The notes: a model not told the origin generated them from the letters alone. A DNA stretch of 64,000 nt from Bacillota bacterium (GCA_023408815.1 JAEYJO010000041.1:1-64000), one strand, 5' to 3'; counted from the first letter of the stretch, positions 8,533 through 17,804 are shown. A program made the numbers and translations.

Positions 8533-9768
8533 CTATATAAACTGAAATTCATTTTTAAATTTTTTAAGATAAAGACACTTTATATACAAACACACCAATT
8601 CGGTTATTGACCTCAAAACGCAAACACTTACAACACTTAACTTATCTATTGCAAGCAAAATAAATAATGCGCCTACATGAAATGTTGCGCTAATTAACAC
8701 AGAAATAGAAAGTTCATGGTTTCTTCCAATTGCCCCTAATCCAGAAAATCCCAAAAGAATTGATGGAAATCCAAAAATTATTACTGGACACAAAAGCTGT
8801 ATTATATATCCTTTATATTGATAAGCACTTCCTCCCAGAAAGCCCATCAAGAAATCGGATATAAAGAATATTATTATAGTTCCAGCAATTACCATTGGGA
8901 ATAGTAGCAGGAATACCCTTCTTAACAATCTCAAATCTTTCGTTTTAACCATTTGTGGATATATTCCATTTGTAATAGGAACATACATTGACAAAATTGC
9001 ATACAACACATTATAGCCAATTCCCCAGTATGCAGTTTCTTCCGATGATAAGAATATACCAATAATGATTGTGTTAAATGAACCATATAGCATGGGTGCT
9101 ACCGATGAAATAAAGTAATGTGCCCCCTCTTTGAATACTTTTATCTGCGCAGATGCAGAAAAAACAACTTTACATTGAATTTCCATACGCTTCATTATTA
9201 TATAGGTTATCCATACAGCCATAACCGATGACACGATCTCCACAATTGCAATTTTATATACATCTGAATCTGCTTTTACCAAAAAGATTGTAATTATCAT
9301 GGCTATTCCTTTTATTATCAGAAACCTTCTGGCAATTATATCCATTCTCTCTCTACCTCGAAAAAAGAAATCAGGAAGTAAGCTCTGTATCGCTGTTGCA
9401 AAAAATAAAGCAAGTCCAAATGTAATCATATTCCTTGATAGCTCAGAAATAAAAAAAGTGATTATAACAAATATAAATGAAATTAAAGCCAAAATAATTT
9501 TACTTATCATTATTTCAGAAACAGCTTTAGAATCTTTTATACAACTCTCTTTATTATCCACAATAATATTTGTACCGGAATATACAAAACCATAATCTAT
9601 TATTATAGTCACAAAAGACATTATCGATCGTATGTATGTATAATTTCCATAAATCTCCGTGTTTAATCGATGGGCTAAGTATGGAAAAAGTACGAATGGA
9701 AAAAGTATTTTTCCCATATTCATCAAGATAAGCCATATTGTGTTATTAAAAGAGGCCTTATACTTCAT
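8533..9768 (-). CDS. Polysaccharide flippase, Wzx/RfbX-like
   Basis: The 411-residue protein is hydrophobic throughout with about 12 predicted membrane segments. Its N-terminal pattern (SFNNTIWLILMNMGKILFPF, PYLAHRLNTEIYGNYTY) is typical of oligosaccharide flippases of the MATE/Wzx superfamily. It would move undecaprenyl-linked repeat units across the membrane. Its start overlaps the stop of the Wzy gene (TAATG). It is AT-rich, in line with the exchangeable centre of capsule loci. Confident as a flippase; substrate unknown. Confidence 0.85.
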   Translation of the reverse strand: MKYKASFNNTIWLILMNMGKILFPFVLFPYLAHRLNTEIYGNYTYIRSIMSFVTIIIDYGFVYSGTNIIVDNKESCIKDSKAVSEIMISKIILALISFIFVIITFFISELSRNMITFGLALFFATAIQSLLPDFFFRGRERMDIIARRFLIIKGIAMIITIFLVKADSDVYKIAIVEIVSSVMAVWITYIIMKRMEIQCKVVFSASAQIKVFKEGAHYFISSVAPMLYGSFNTIIIGIFLSSEETAYWGIGYNVLYAILSMYVPITNGIYPQMVKTKDLRLLRRVFLLLFPMVIAGTIIIFFISDFLMGFLGGSAYQYKGYIIQLLCPVIIFGFPSILLGFSGLGAIGRNHELSISVLISATFHVGALFILLAIDKLSVVSVCVLRSITELVCLYIKCLYLKKFKNEFQFI

Positions 9769-10907
9769 TACATACTCCTTGAAAATATAGTCTGATAAGG
9801 AAAAACTCCTGCATTTCCTTTAAAGTAATACATGTATACTGTTGCAAGGGAAAATAATACATAAAAGAACACTAATGTTACTCTTCTTAACCCCTTACTA
9901 ACAGGAAGAACTTTTAACGCCAATGGTAATGTAATCACGATACTGATTACTCTAAAAAACATTGCTATACGATTTGCTAATTCTATTTTCATAGATATTG
10001 CTACAATAACATCAAAAACAATTAGCACATTAAAATAAAACTGGCCTCTATTTCCAATCATATTTATAATTCCATTGTATGAAAGAAAAGCAATTGCGCT
10101 AATTAGTAAAGCATAGAAAATCCCTGATACATCTATATCTTTTACATATAAAACATTCCCGAAATAATAGGAATATCTTGTATTTACAAGTATATAATAA
10201 AATATTTGGTATAGAAAATTTGAAACAGCAAAGCATATTACAATGATTCCTACACCTTTTAATGGAGTGATTTTCATATCATAAATAAAATATAGTGGTA
10301 TTACTAATAGAACACTCAAGTGAATAAATGACAAAATAATTACTCCGAATATAAAAAATATAAATTTTCTCTTATATATATATACGAAAAGAACAAGCAC
10401 AATTGCTATCGTTAGATATTGCCTAACTATATTTAGCGATGTAAAGAACAACCCTGAAAGCAAAAAAAATGAAACAGATACTACTGGCGAAACAGAATCT
10501 CTTACAATGGCGTAATAAATACACCCATAAACAATTATTGATGTTATTACAAAGAAAAAAATCGGACTATCACTAAACAATTGTAAAAATCTATTGAACC
10601 AATAGTATCCCAATTCCATTTTTACTGTTGAACCAGATACTCTATTCAATCCATCTGATATCGCTAAATATCCGTTCCAATAAACGGAATAATAATCTGT
10701 TCCTACGAAGTAGCGTATTCCAGAGCAAACTATTATAGGCAAAGCTCCCAAAATTGTAAGATAAGCACCCGTTTTGCGTTGGTTAATTCTTACCCCCTTA
10801 TATTTAAGTATTAATTTATATTTATTTTCTCCTACTCTATCTTGTGATAAATGAAAACAAATCATTAAAACTATACTGATCGCAAAAGCCACGCAATAGT
10901 ATGCCAT
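9768..10907 (-). CDS. EpsG-type polysaccharide polymerase (Wzy)
   Basis: The 379-residue protein has about 10-11 membrane segments and the EpsG-family signature IRYFVGTDYYSVYWNGY near residue 60, followed by a large extracytoplasmic stretch (MELGYYWFNRFLQLF). EpsG/Wzy proteins polymerise lipid-linked repeat units outside the membrane. The neighbours fit: wzx overlaps downstream and a GT2 gene lies 44 nt upstream. No other polymerase candidate is in the locus. Confidence 0.8.
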   Translation of the reverse strand: MAYYCVAFAISIVLMICFHLSQDRVGENKYKLILKYKGVRINQRKTGAYLTILGALPIIVCSGIRYFVGTDYYSVYWNGYLAISDGLNRVSGSTVKMELGYYWFNRFLQLFSDSPIFFFVITSIIVYGCIYYAIVRDSVSPVVSVSFFLLSGLFFTSLNIVRQYLTIAIVLVLFVYIYKRKFIFFIFGVIILSFIHLSVLLVIPLYFIYDMKITPLKGVGIIVICFAVSNFLYQIFYYILVNTRYSYYFGNVLYVKDIDVSGIFYALLISAIAFLSYNGIINMIGNRGQFYFNVLIVFDVIVAISMKIELANRIAMFFRVISIVITLPLALKVLPVSKGLRRVTLVFFYVLFSLATVYMYYFKGNAGVFPYQTIFSRSM

Positions 10908-10951
10908 TAATATCCTCCCTGATATAGATAACCATCCATGTACATATTATT

Positions 10952-11950
10952 CTAAAACAAAGGATTAGCTTTCTTTTTCATCTTAAAAATGTATCTTACA
11001 ACCGGTATTCCAAAATACGATAATCCTGCAGCAACTCTTGTTTTTTTTCTAGAATTTCTATCCTTTAAAACATTCCATCGAAGTTTTCTAATCTCTTCTA
11101 TGCATGCCCTTTGCTCATTTTCATATTTCTCTTCTTTGGGATTCATCTGCATTAACAAGAAAAATGCAGTTGCAACCATACGACTTTGAGCAGCTTGATA
11201 CGCTTCTGGAAGGTTAACCTTCGTATAATCCAAAATATCATGTGCTGTATCTAAAGTCTTCATTTTTCTTATTTCAAACGAACGGTGTATATCTGAACCT
11301 TTCCTTACTCTATAATACATATATGTCATATCTATATATGTCACACGTTTAGCATGTTCAACCACTCGATAGGTCGTCGCTAAATCTTCATATATCCGAT
11401 CCTCTACATATCTAATATCTCTCCATAATTCTTTCTTAAATAATTTAGCCCATGGAGCAACACCAAATTTTGTCCAATACAACATGTATTGAACTGCCTC
11501 AATTCCTGAGCAATTTTCAATTCTTCCAGTATTTTCTCTCTTTTGTAATAAAACTTCTTCCTCATCAATATATTGAAATTGGCAAATCGCAATATCAGAC
11601 TCTTCCGAAAATAAAAGTCTACTCATTTTCTCCAAGAACAATTCATGCCAATAATCATCGGAGTCCAAAAAAGCAATAAAATCCCCTTCACTTACCTCTA
11701 TTCCAATATTCCGAGCAGTCCCTTGACCACCGTTAGATTTATGGATAACTCTCACTCTACTATCAACTTGTGAATAATAATCACATAATGCGGGAGAATT
11801 GTCTGTTGAACCATCATCAATTAATAATAATTCAAAATTTTTATATGTTTGTTTTAAAACGCTTTCTACACACTTCCCTAAAAACATTTCCATGTTATAA
11901 ACAGGCACGATGATTGATATCAATCCAATAAATTTATTTATTTCTAACAT
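10952..11950 (-). CDS. Family 2 glycosyltransferase
   Basis: The 332-residue protein has a GT-A fold at the N terminus: SIIVPVYNMEMFLGKCVES, LLIDDGSTDNS, NGGQGTARNIGI, then FLDSDDYW with the metal-binding DxD and VEDRIYEDLATTYR further on. It transfers a sugar from a nucleotide donor to the lipid-linked repeat unit at the inner face of the membrane. The acceptor and sugar cannot be read from sequence. Its start codon overlaps the stop of the upstream FrhB-like gene by one base (TAATG). Confidence 0.9.
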   Translation of the reverse strand: MLEINKFIGLISIIVPVYNMEMFLGKCVESVLKQTYKNFELLLIDDGSTDNSPALCDYYSQVDSRVRVIHKSNGGQGTARNIGIEVSEGDFIAFLDSDDYWHELFLEKMSRLLFSEESDIAICQFQYIDEEEVLLQKRENTGRIENCSGIEAVQYMLYWTKFGVAPWAKLFKKELWRDIRYVEDRIYEDLATTYRVVEHAKRVTYIDMTYMYYRVRKGSDIHRSFEIRKMKTLDTAHDILDYTKVNLPEAYQAAQSRMVATAFFLLMQMNPKEEKYENEQRACIEEIRKLRWNVLKDRNSRKKTRVAAGLSYFGIPVVRYIFKMKKKANPLF

Positions 11951-13140
11951 TATCTCTTCACCAACCTTTTTACTACATTATAGATTCCCATTTTGGATAA
12001 GAACACCTTAGCATTTTTTTTAAATAAAATAATCCTAGAATTTGGGAAAAAATTATCAAATAGTTCATTTCCCTCAAACATATTAAGCGCATCCATAAAT
12101 TCACCCCGCCTTGTGTTTGGGGCTATTGATGATTTCATCTCAAAAACTCCATCTACTACAATATCTGGTAACAGTTCATAATAAATCATCTTAGATTCTG
12201 CTTTTTTCCAAAGTTGATTGCCTTGTTTTGAATGTATGAGAACTTTACTTGTTCCTTTATTATCATCTAGTTTTTTGCATATTTTTCCACAGTCTTGAGC
12301 ATCCCATAATGTAATATCACTAACTCTGTATTGTTTACGGAAATTGCATTCATGACATGATGGTCTGTCACAATAATTTTCAAAAAAAGCTCTTAAATAT
12401 GGATCACTTTCCTTTCCAGCATAGTATGTATCTATATTTGGTTCCTTATAAACAACCTCCATTTGAGTAAACCTATATCCATACTTCTTTTTATCTCTAA
12501 ATCTCAGGCTTGCAATTTGACCGTCAAATTTGTTAAAATGCCAATCAACATATTTTTTTAAAACCAATGGCGAAGGTACTGCCCTACATACAACATCTAC
12601 ACAATACAAATTTGCGGATTCCACTTTTAGATAATTTTTTAAGCCTTCTATCTGACAAGGTGTACCGCTAAAGAGAACTTTCACTCCATTATTTAAATAT
12701 TCTTTTGCCTGAATAAAACAATTATTTATATTACTTTGTACATATTTACTATTCCGAAATTTTACTAAGTCATTTTCAGATGAAACACAAACGTGATTTA
12801 CAACATATGAATCATCCATTGATGCCCCAAATACTACTCCACCTTCTTCAATAATACTTGTTGCCAATGCAGAAAATACTCCACCTGATGTACTTTGCAA
12901 TCGAATGATCTCATCTTTATTTTGAGCCAAAAAAGCTTTTTGTTCTTTCTTTATTTCCTTATTTCCATGAATGATCGGGCAAACTTGCTCACACCTATTA
13001 CATTTGCAGCAGCGACTCTCGTCTATCAGCGGATACTTGAACCCCTCAACATCATCTTTCATTTCTATACAATGCTTGGGGCATACCGACATGCATGCAC
13101 TGCACCCACAACATTCTTCCTTCCTATTCAATACAAGCAT
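11950..13140 (-). CDS. FrhB-type iron-sulfur protein in polysaccharide locus
   Basis: The 396-residue protein begins with two ferredoxin clusters (CCGCSACMSVCP and CCKCNRCEQVCP), then the coenzyme F420 hydrogenase/dehydrogenase beta-subunit fold (STSGGVFSALA, FSGTPCQIEGL, VDVVC) and a later Cys group (CDRPSCHECNF). This family often sits next to polysaccharide pyruvyl transferases in capsule loci, as here, 26 nt downstream of one. Clostridia of this kind are not known to use F420, so flavin or another redox chemistry on the glycan or its donor is more likely. Its reaction is unknown. Confidence 0.8.
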   Translation of the reverse strand: MLVLNRKEECCGCSACMSVCPKHCIEMKDDVEGFKYPLIDESRCCKCNRCEQVCPIIHGNKEIKKEQKAFLAQNKDEIIRLQSTSGGVFSALATSIIEEGGVVFGASMDDSYVVNHVCVSSENDLVKFRNSKYVQSNINNCFIQAKEYLNNGVKVLFSGTPCQIEGLKNYLKVESANLYCVDVVCRAVPSPLVLKKYVDWHFNKFDGQIASLRFRDKKKYGYRFTQMEVVYKEPNIDTYYAGKESDPYLRAFFENYCDRPSCHECNFRKQYRVSDITLWDAQDCGKICKKLDDNKGTSKVLIHSKQGNQLWKKAESKMIYYELLPDIVVDGVFEMKSSIAPNTRRGEFMDALNMFEGNELFDNFFPNSRIILFKKNAKVFLSKMGIYNVVKRLVKR

Positions 13141-13166
13141 TAAGCAACACCTCTCAACATAGTAAA

Positions 13167-14360
13167 TTAATTGACTAAATCCGTATCTTCTAAATCGTTA
13201 ACTGCTTTGAATAAATACTCCTTTGATTTTTCCTTTAATATCGCAACTTTTTTATCCACTTCAACATAATCTATATCAAGATTAATTACAGAGTTTATGT
13301 CTTCATAACCGCTTAATAGTCGATTTTCAATTCCAGTCATAGAAAAAAGTGTGTCCAATCTGCTATTTGTAGATTGTCTTGTGTTTCCCTTGTATCGCCT
13401 AAAAGAATAAAATTTTTTGTGAAATAAAATCGAAAAAACAGTGGCATGAAATGAATCGGTACATACATATTCAGCTTCATGAATTAATTTTACAAATTCA
13501 CTAGGGCCAATATCATATAATTTTTCATCTGCATATAACTCATCTACCTTTACATATTCATCTACATGTGGAATAGATACTAGTTTGTATCCCGTCTCTT
13601 TTTTCAGTCTTTTTGCAAAGTCTCTATGTTTTTTATTTGTTCCAAGAAAATAGCAAAAAATATATTTCTTTTCAAACTTTTTTTCGTCTCGCCATAATTC
13701 TGTCCATCTTTTTGCATCAATTAGCATTGTCGGATCACATACTACCGGCACTTTTCGTCCGACAATTTTATTTATTAATTCTTGTCCTGTTTCTTCTCTA
13801 ACACTAATATGTTTTATTTTTTTCAAAAATTTATATGCCCTTTCTTCAATATCAGAAGGAATACTTGCTTGCCCGAAGCTTGTAGAATATGCAATCGTAT
13901 TAATACCTATAGGCACAAAATTTAGAGTAAAATAATCGGCTACAATATTGCCCGGAAGCCACAACTGATCACTTCCCACAATAATCGCATCATATTTAAA
14001 ACATTGGTTCGAAAGTTCTTTCAGAGAATTATTCTTTTCAGATAACCGAAACTCCCTTTTCAAAAACTCTTCAAATTTATTTTTTCTGATTACTGAATTT
14101 TTAGCATATTTATCTTTGATAACTTTTTTATGTACCCTATCCAGAAGCTTCCCTTTTTTATCTCTTAGAATATCCGATGAAAAAGCCGCTTTTATAAAAT
14201 AACGTTTCTTTTCTTTATCAATTTCTATTTTGAAGCCGGAAACATCTATTGTTTCATTTTCAATTCCCATATCATCAAGCGCAACCTGCGTAGCTAGTGC
14301 CTGAAGCATACTTCCATAGTTCTCCTGATAGTATACAGATGCAATTGCAATTTTTTTCAT
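13167..14360 (-). CDS. Polysaccharide pyruvyl transferase family protein
   Basis: The ATG at 14360 is used because GGAG precedes it by about 6 nt and the product then starts KKIAIASVYYQENYGSMLQ, the normal family N terminus. Further family features are AIIVGSDQLW, IAYSTSFGQ, ISVREETG and CTDSFHATVFSILF (about 397 residues). These enzymes (WcaK/CsaB superfamily) add pyruvate ketals to sugars from phosphoenolpyruvate, although many members are untested. The adjacent FrhB-like gene makes a functional pair likely. Confidence 0.85.
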   Translation of the reverse strand: MKKIAIASVYYQENYGSMLQALATQVALDDMGIENETIDVSGFKIEIDKEKKRYFIKAAFSSDILRDKKGKLLDRVHKKVIKDKYAKNSVIRKNKFEEFLKREFRLSEKNNSLKELSNQCFKYDAIIVGSDQLWLPGNIVADYFTLNFVPIGINTIAYSTSFGQASIPSDIEERAYKFLKKIKHISVREETGQELINKIVGRKVPVVCDPTMLIDAKRWTELWRDEKKFEKKYIFCYFLGTNKKHRDFAKRLKKETGYKLVSIPHVDEYVKVDELYADEKLYDIGPSEFVKLIHEAEYVCTDSFHATVFSILFHKKFYSFRRYKGNTRQSTNSRLDTLFSMTGIENRLLSGYEDINSVINLDIDYVEVDKKVAILKEKSKEYLFKAVNDLEDTDLVN

Positions 14361-14481
14361 TTTGCTCCAATCGTCCCGCTTTAGTGGCATGCAAATCAAG
14401 GAAGTGAAGGTGCATTTCTTTCAATCTTATACCCATCTACACACTAAAACTAATAGTTGAATACGCACCTTATTCAACATA

Positions 14482-15471
14482 TTATCTTAAAATATAGATT
14501 ATAGGTTTAACAAAAGAATGCAAAGCACCCGCCAGCCAAACTGCAAGCCCTTTAGGCAGTATGCGATATATTTTTTCTTTTTTTTCTCTATTGTTTCTAT
14601 TGTTAAGCTCTCGAAAGGGTATTTCTTTCCAAGGACTTTGATCATGTATTATTTTCCACATTCCAGCATATGGATGTTTACTTCCCTCGTACCATGGACG
14701 TATAGAGAGAAAACTTGTAGTAAAGTGCACGACTACTGGACTTTTCACCGCAGCTTCCCACTCGCTTTTAGAATATCCAAATTCTGGTTTACGGTAAATT
14801 TGCATTTCTTCATAAGTAAAATCATATGCTAAAGCCGTTAAATTATATCTAGGACTAACTAACTTAAAACGGTTGCTTATACTTCCATTAATAACACCCT
14901 GATCTACATATTCGGTTTTACCTTTATGCTGTCGAATGAAGTCTCCACATACGGTTTGAATATCTTCCTCAATCCACCTTTTCACATTCAGCAAAAGCAT
15001 CCCTGTATTAACATAATTATCTTTCTTCTTTGCTCCGATGATTCTTTTATGCATGTTACTCATACATTCCAGACAAGCTGCTCCTAACCAATCGGAAATA
15101 TCCGTGTTCCATAGCTTTTGTAGTGACCCTACAATTAATGTGTCACAATCAAGATACAAAAGTTTGTCAATATCCGGTTTTCCTTTGAATAAATCTTTTA
15201 AAAATAATCTGGAATAAGCACTATCACTCCAACGCAGAGTTCTCAGTTCTGTACCAAGCATTCCCCGAATGTCTGGCTTTGTAATAAAAGTAATCTGCCT
15301 TCCATATTTCCTAATCATTGATGATAATTTTTCTTTATTAATATCACAAATTCTGTCTTCAACCAAATAAAATGTAATATCATCAACATCCTTGTTGCTT
15401 TTCAAAAGAGAGAGAATGGATATTCCCATTATTTCAGCATAGTTATCGTCAGCTGCATACATAACATTCAT
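14482..15471 (-). CDS. Family 8 glycosyltransferase
   Basis: The 329-residue protein opens with VMYAADDNYAEIMGISILSLL and carries the GT8 metal-binding LLYLDCDTLIVGSL, the NTGMLLLNVKRW motif and VVHFTTSFLSIRPWYEGS, where the family usually has HxxGxxKPW. GT8 enzymes are retaining transferases using UDP-glucose, UDP-galactose or related donors. It lies between the priming transferase and the pyruvyl-transferase-like gene, so it may add an early sugar of the repeat unit. Confidence 0.9.
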   Translation of the reverse strand: MNVMYAADDNYAEIMGISILSLLKSNKDVDDITFYLVEDRICDINKEKLSSMIRKYGRQITFITKPDIRGMLGTELRTLRWSDSAYSRLFLKDLFKGKPDIDKLLYLDCDTLIVGSLQKLWNTDISDWLGAACLECMSNMHKRIIGAKKKDNYVNTGMLLLNVKRWIEEDIQTVCGDFIRQHKGKTEYVDQGVINGSISNRFKLVSPRYNLTALAYDFTYEEMQIYRKPEFGYSKSEWEAAVKSPVVVHFTTSFLSIRPWYEGSKHPYAGMWKIIHDQSPWKEIPFRELNNRNNREKKEKIYRILPKGLAVWLAGALHSFVKPIIYILR

Positions 15472-15552
15472 GACACAATCCTCCGTAATTAAACCTACTC
15501 ATTTCTAATAACATATCACTATCTTACAATACACATCACTGCTATAACTACA

Positions 15553-16230
15553 TCAATACGCCCCCGTTCCCCTACACACACTAACAACTGTTTTACATAA
15601 TATTTTAAAGTCCACCCAAACACTTGCTTCTCTAATATATTTTAAATCCATTTCTACCCATTCATCAAAAGGTATGTCATTTCTGCCGCTGCATTGCCAG
15701 TAACAGGTTAATCCCGGCTTTATTAACAGTCTTTGTTTCTGATAAGCATTGCATTGCTCTGTTTCATATGTAGGCAATGGCCGCGGACCAACAAAGCTCA
15801 TTTCTCCCCTGAATATATTGATAAATTGTGGTAGTTCATCCAAACTCGTCCTTCGAAGGAACCAACCTACTTTTGTAACGCGTGGATCGTTTTTAAGTTT
15901 AAACGCCGGGCCATCCAGTTCATTTTTATCTAACAAAGTCTTATGGATTTCTTCTGCATTCACACACATACTTCGAAACTTATACATATGAAATACTTTT
16001 CCATTCAGACCATTTCTCTTCTGACCATAAATAACCGGTTCGCCATCTTCAATCCGAATGGCTATTGCTATCGCTAAAAAAACAGGCGACAAAATAATCA
16101 TCCCCAATAACGAGGCGACAATGTCAAAGCTCCGTTTCAAAAAGCGGAATATAAAGCGTTTCCTGCTATACGCCAGTTCTAAATCCCGTAATACAATTCC
16201 ATCTGCATCCATACTTGCTTTTATTTCCAT
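15553..16230 (-). CDS. Undecaprenyl-phosphate sugar phosphotransferase (priming)
   Basis: This 225-residue short-form polyprenyl-phosphate sugar-1-phosphate transferase has one N-terminal membrane segment (about 30-52), KRSFDIVASLLGMIILSP, YGQKRNGLNGKVFHMYKFRSM, the acidic catalytic region, FLRRTSLDELPQ, and the C-terminal VGPRPLP, KPGLTCYWQCSGRN, GTGAY. It starts assembly by moving a sugar-1-phosphate onto undecaprenyl phosphate. A GGGGGA ribosome site precedes the ATG. A strong hairpin separates it from the upstream secreted-protein gene. Confidence 0.92.
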   Translation of the reverse strand: MEIKASMDADGIVLRDLELAYSRKRFIFRFLKRSFDIVASLLGMIILSPVFLAIAIAIRIEDGEPVIYGQKRNGLNGKVFHMYKFRSMCVNAEEIHKTLLDKNELDGPAFKLKNDPRVTKVGWFLRRTSLDELPQFINIFRGEMSFVGPRPLPTYETEQCNAYQKQRLLIKPGLTCYWQCSGRNDIPFDEWVEMDLKYIREASVWVDFKILCKTVVSVCRGTGAY

Positions 16231-16298
16231 CCAAGCATCCCCCTAGGTTTTTTTGTTCAACCCCTAAGCCTGAAATTATGCTCTTCCCTCTTTTTCCA

Positions 16299-16327
16299 GG
16301 TACTGCCGCAAACCACGCGGCAGTACC
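16299..16327. repeat. Perfect 11-bp stem hairpin between the secreted-protein and priming-transferase genes
   Basis: GGTACTGCCGC and GCGGCAGTACC flank a 7-nt loop. No T-run follows on either strand, so it is not a standard terminator; an mRNA stabiliser or processing site is possible. It sits in the 143-bp gap at the junction between surface-protein genes and glycosyltransferase genes. Confidence 0.6.
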
Positions 16328-16373
16328 CATTCCCCACACTCGGTCATTTACAAAACATGTTTTGTTTTACTTA

Positions 16374-16955
16374 TCAGGGCAGTACAACAAATGCTACTGT
16401 TCCTGATTTTGTAAGGTTCAGAACTACATGATCAGCTCTTACTTCTACAATTTCTACATCGATCCATACTCCATCAACAAGTTGTTTTACAACAACATTT
16501 TTACCAGCCTCAAGTCCTTTCAGGTAAAAATTGATGGTAGCCACGTCATAGTTTGCTCCGGGCAAACCTACTTTTACAACATTTAAAAGAGTTCCTCCAA
16601 GCGTTGTCGCTTGTGCTTTCGCATCGGTTGCAACGGCTGTTGTTACTTTAGATAATATTGCTGTCAGATTCGTGACAACACCATTAATCACAATTTTGCC
16701 GCCCTGGCCGATCGGTGTAGCATTTTCTACTCCCGGTGTTGAAACAACTGTGTTGTTATAGTACTCAACAGCGCTCAAACCGCGGTCTGCTGCTGCAGAT
16801 GCATCAGAAGCTTTTGAGAAGCCTTCCGGCGCTGCCTGAACAGTAGCCGTTGCCGTAGAAGCTACAACCGCTTCAGCCGAGGGGCTCGGTGCTGCAAGAA
16901 CTGTGGTGGAGCTAAGAAGTACAGCAGCGCTTAATAAAGCAATAAATTTTTTCAT
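16374..16955 (-). CDS. Small secreted protein of unknown function
   Basis: The ATG at 16955 is chosen because AAAGGAGGA lies 10 nt upstream. The 193-residue product has a clear signal peptide (KKFIALLSAAVLLSSTTVLA, then APSPS), an Ala/Ser/Thr-rich stretch, and a compact C-terminal domain (about 75-193) with beta-rich character (GGKIVINGVVTN, YDVATINFYLKGL, KSGTVAFVVLP). No cysteine, sorting motif or membrane anchor is present. I do not recognise the family. Its place inside a capsule operon, right after an inactive sortase, suggests a surface or matrix role. Confidence 0.75.
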   Translation of the reverse strand: MKKFIALLSAAVLLSSTTVLAAPSPSAEAVVASTATATVQAAPEGFSKASDASAAADRGLSAVEYYNNTVVSTPGVENATPIGQGGKIVINGVVTNLTAILSKVTTAVATDAKAQATTLGGTLLNVVKVGLPGANYDVATINFYLKGLEAGKNVVVKQLVDGVWIDVEIVEVRADHVVLNLTKSGTVAFVVLP

Positions 16956-16995
16956 TGGCGTAATATCCTCCTTTCCCATTCCTAAGTGTGGTCTA

Positions 16996-17017
16996 TATTA
17001 ACAATTTAATGTTAATA
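16996..17017. repeat. TATTAACA/TGTTAATA inverted repeat
   Basis: Perfect 8-bp AT-only arms with a 6-nt loop fill the short gap between the sortase-like gene and the secreted-protein gene, about 20 nt upstream of the latter's ribosome site. It could be an operator or an mRNA hairpin; nothing distinguishes these. Confidence 0.4.
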
Positions 17018-17018
17018 C

Positions 17019-17804
17019 CTAATCTTCCAGAATTACTCTGTCTATATTGCCTGCGGCATCATCGATCAGCACTCCGATTACAACATACTGCTTTGCTTCC
17101 TCTTCTCTGATACTGCCGTTAAGCGTCACAAGAAAATGATAGGGAGTCAAATCATCCCATCCTTCCCTTTGGTTTTTTCCCATTTCTCTTAAGCTGTATA
17201 TCTGGTTTAGATGGCTGGCACAGCCCTCATATGTGGTATAATCATATCTTCTCAAAATATCGCTTGACTCATCATAATAAGCCACAAATATTTCATAGGT
17301 AAGCACATTGTCCGGAAGGTAAATATAAAACTTATCATGTTTTTCAAAGAAATTAACATCTTCAAACTGATGCAGCCCTGTGAACAGACTGCCTTCTTCC
17401 TCATCCTTGCCATGTATAACCGTATTAAAATCACACATGTTCATCATATTGGGCATCTCTGTATAAAGAGCCCCTGTCTGACTTTCTTTTCCGTCCTGGG
17501 TATGCGTTTTATAATAATCATCCGATACCGGGCTTTGCAGTATTGGATAGTCAATATCCGTTCCCGGTACATACAGCCATGCGAAGATATCCGGATTCTC
17601 TGCCTGAATCGTCTCGAAATCAATATGCGCATCCTCCGCCGATTCATTGGAGAGACTGACTGCCTCCCCCGCGACCTCCTGCTCCGTTTCCGAGTCCTCT
17701 TCCTTTGTTTGCGGTGGCGCTCCGCCGCAGCCGGAAAGGGACACCAGAAGCAATCCCATACATAGAGGTATTAAGCTTTTTATTCGCAAGCTTTTTATCT
17801 TCAT
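17019..17804 (-). CDS. Lipoprotein class B sortase homologue lacking catalytic residues
   Basis: The start at 17804 gives a textbook lipoprotein signal peptide (KIKSLRIKSLIPLCMGLLL then SLSG-Cys26) with AAAGGA upstream; starts at 17816 or 17861 are less likely. After an acidic linker comes a sortase B fold (IFAWLYVPGTDIDYPILQ, GALYTEMPN, FNTVIHGKDEEEGSLF, FLVTLNGSIREEEAKQYVVIG). Aligned by eye with SrtB, the catalytic His of IIYGH is Lys133, the Cys of TLSTC is Ser231 and the Arg before the last strand is Gln239. All three essential residues are therefore gone, so transpeptidation is not expected. A binding or scaffolding role is inferred. It lies between LCP ligase and secreted-protein genes. 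Confidence 0.82.
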   Translation of the reverse strand: MKIKSLRIKSLIPLCMGLLLVSLSGCGGAPPQTKEEDSETEQEVAGEAVSLSNESAEDAHIDFETIQAENPDIFAWLYVPGTDIDYPILQSPVSDDYYKTHTQDGKESQTGALYTEMPNMMNMCDFNTVIHGKDEEEGSLFTGLHQFEDVNFFEKHDKFYIYLPDNVLTYEIFVAYYDESSDILRRYDYTTYEGCASHLNQIYSLREMGKNQREGWDDLTPYHFLVTLNGSIREEEAKQYVVIGVLIDDAAGNIDRVILED

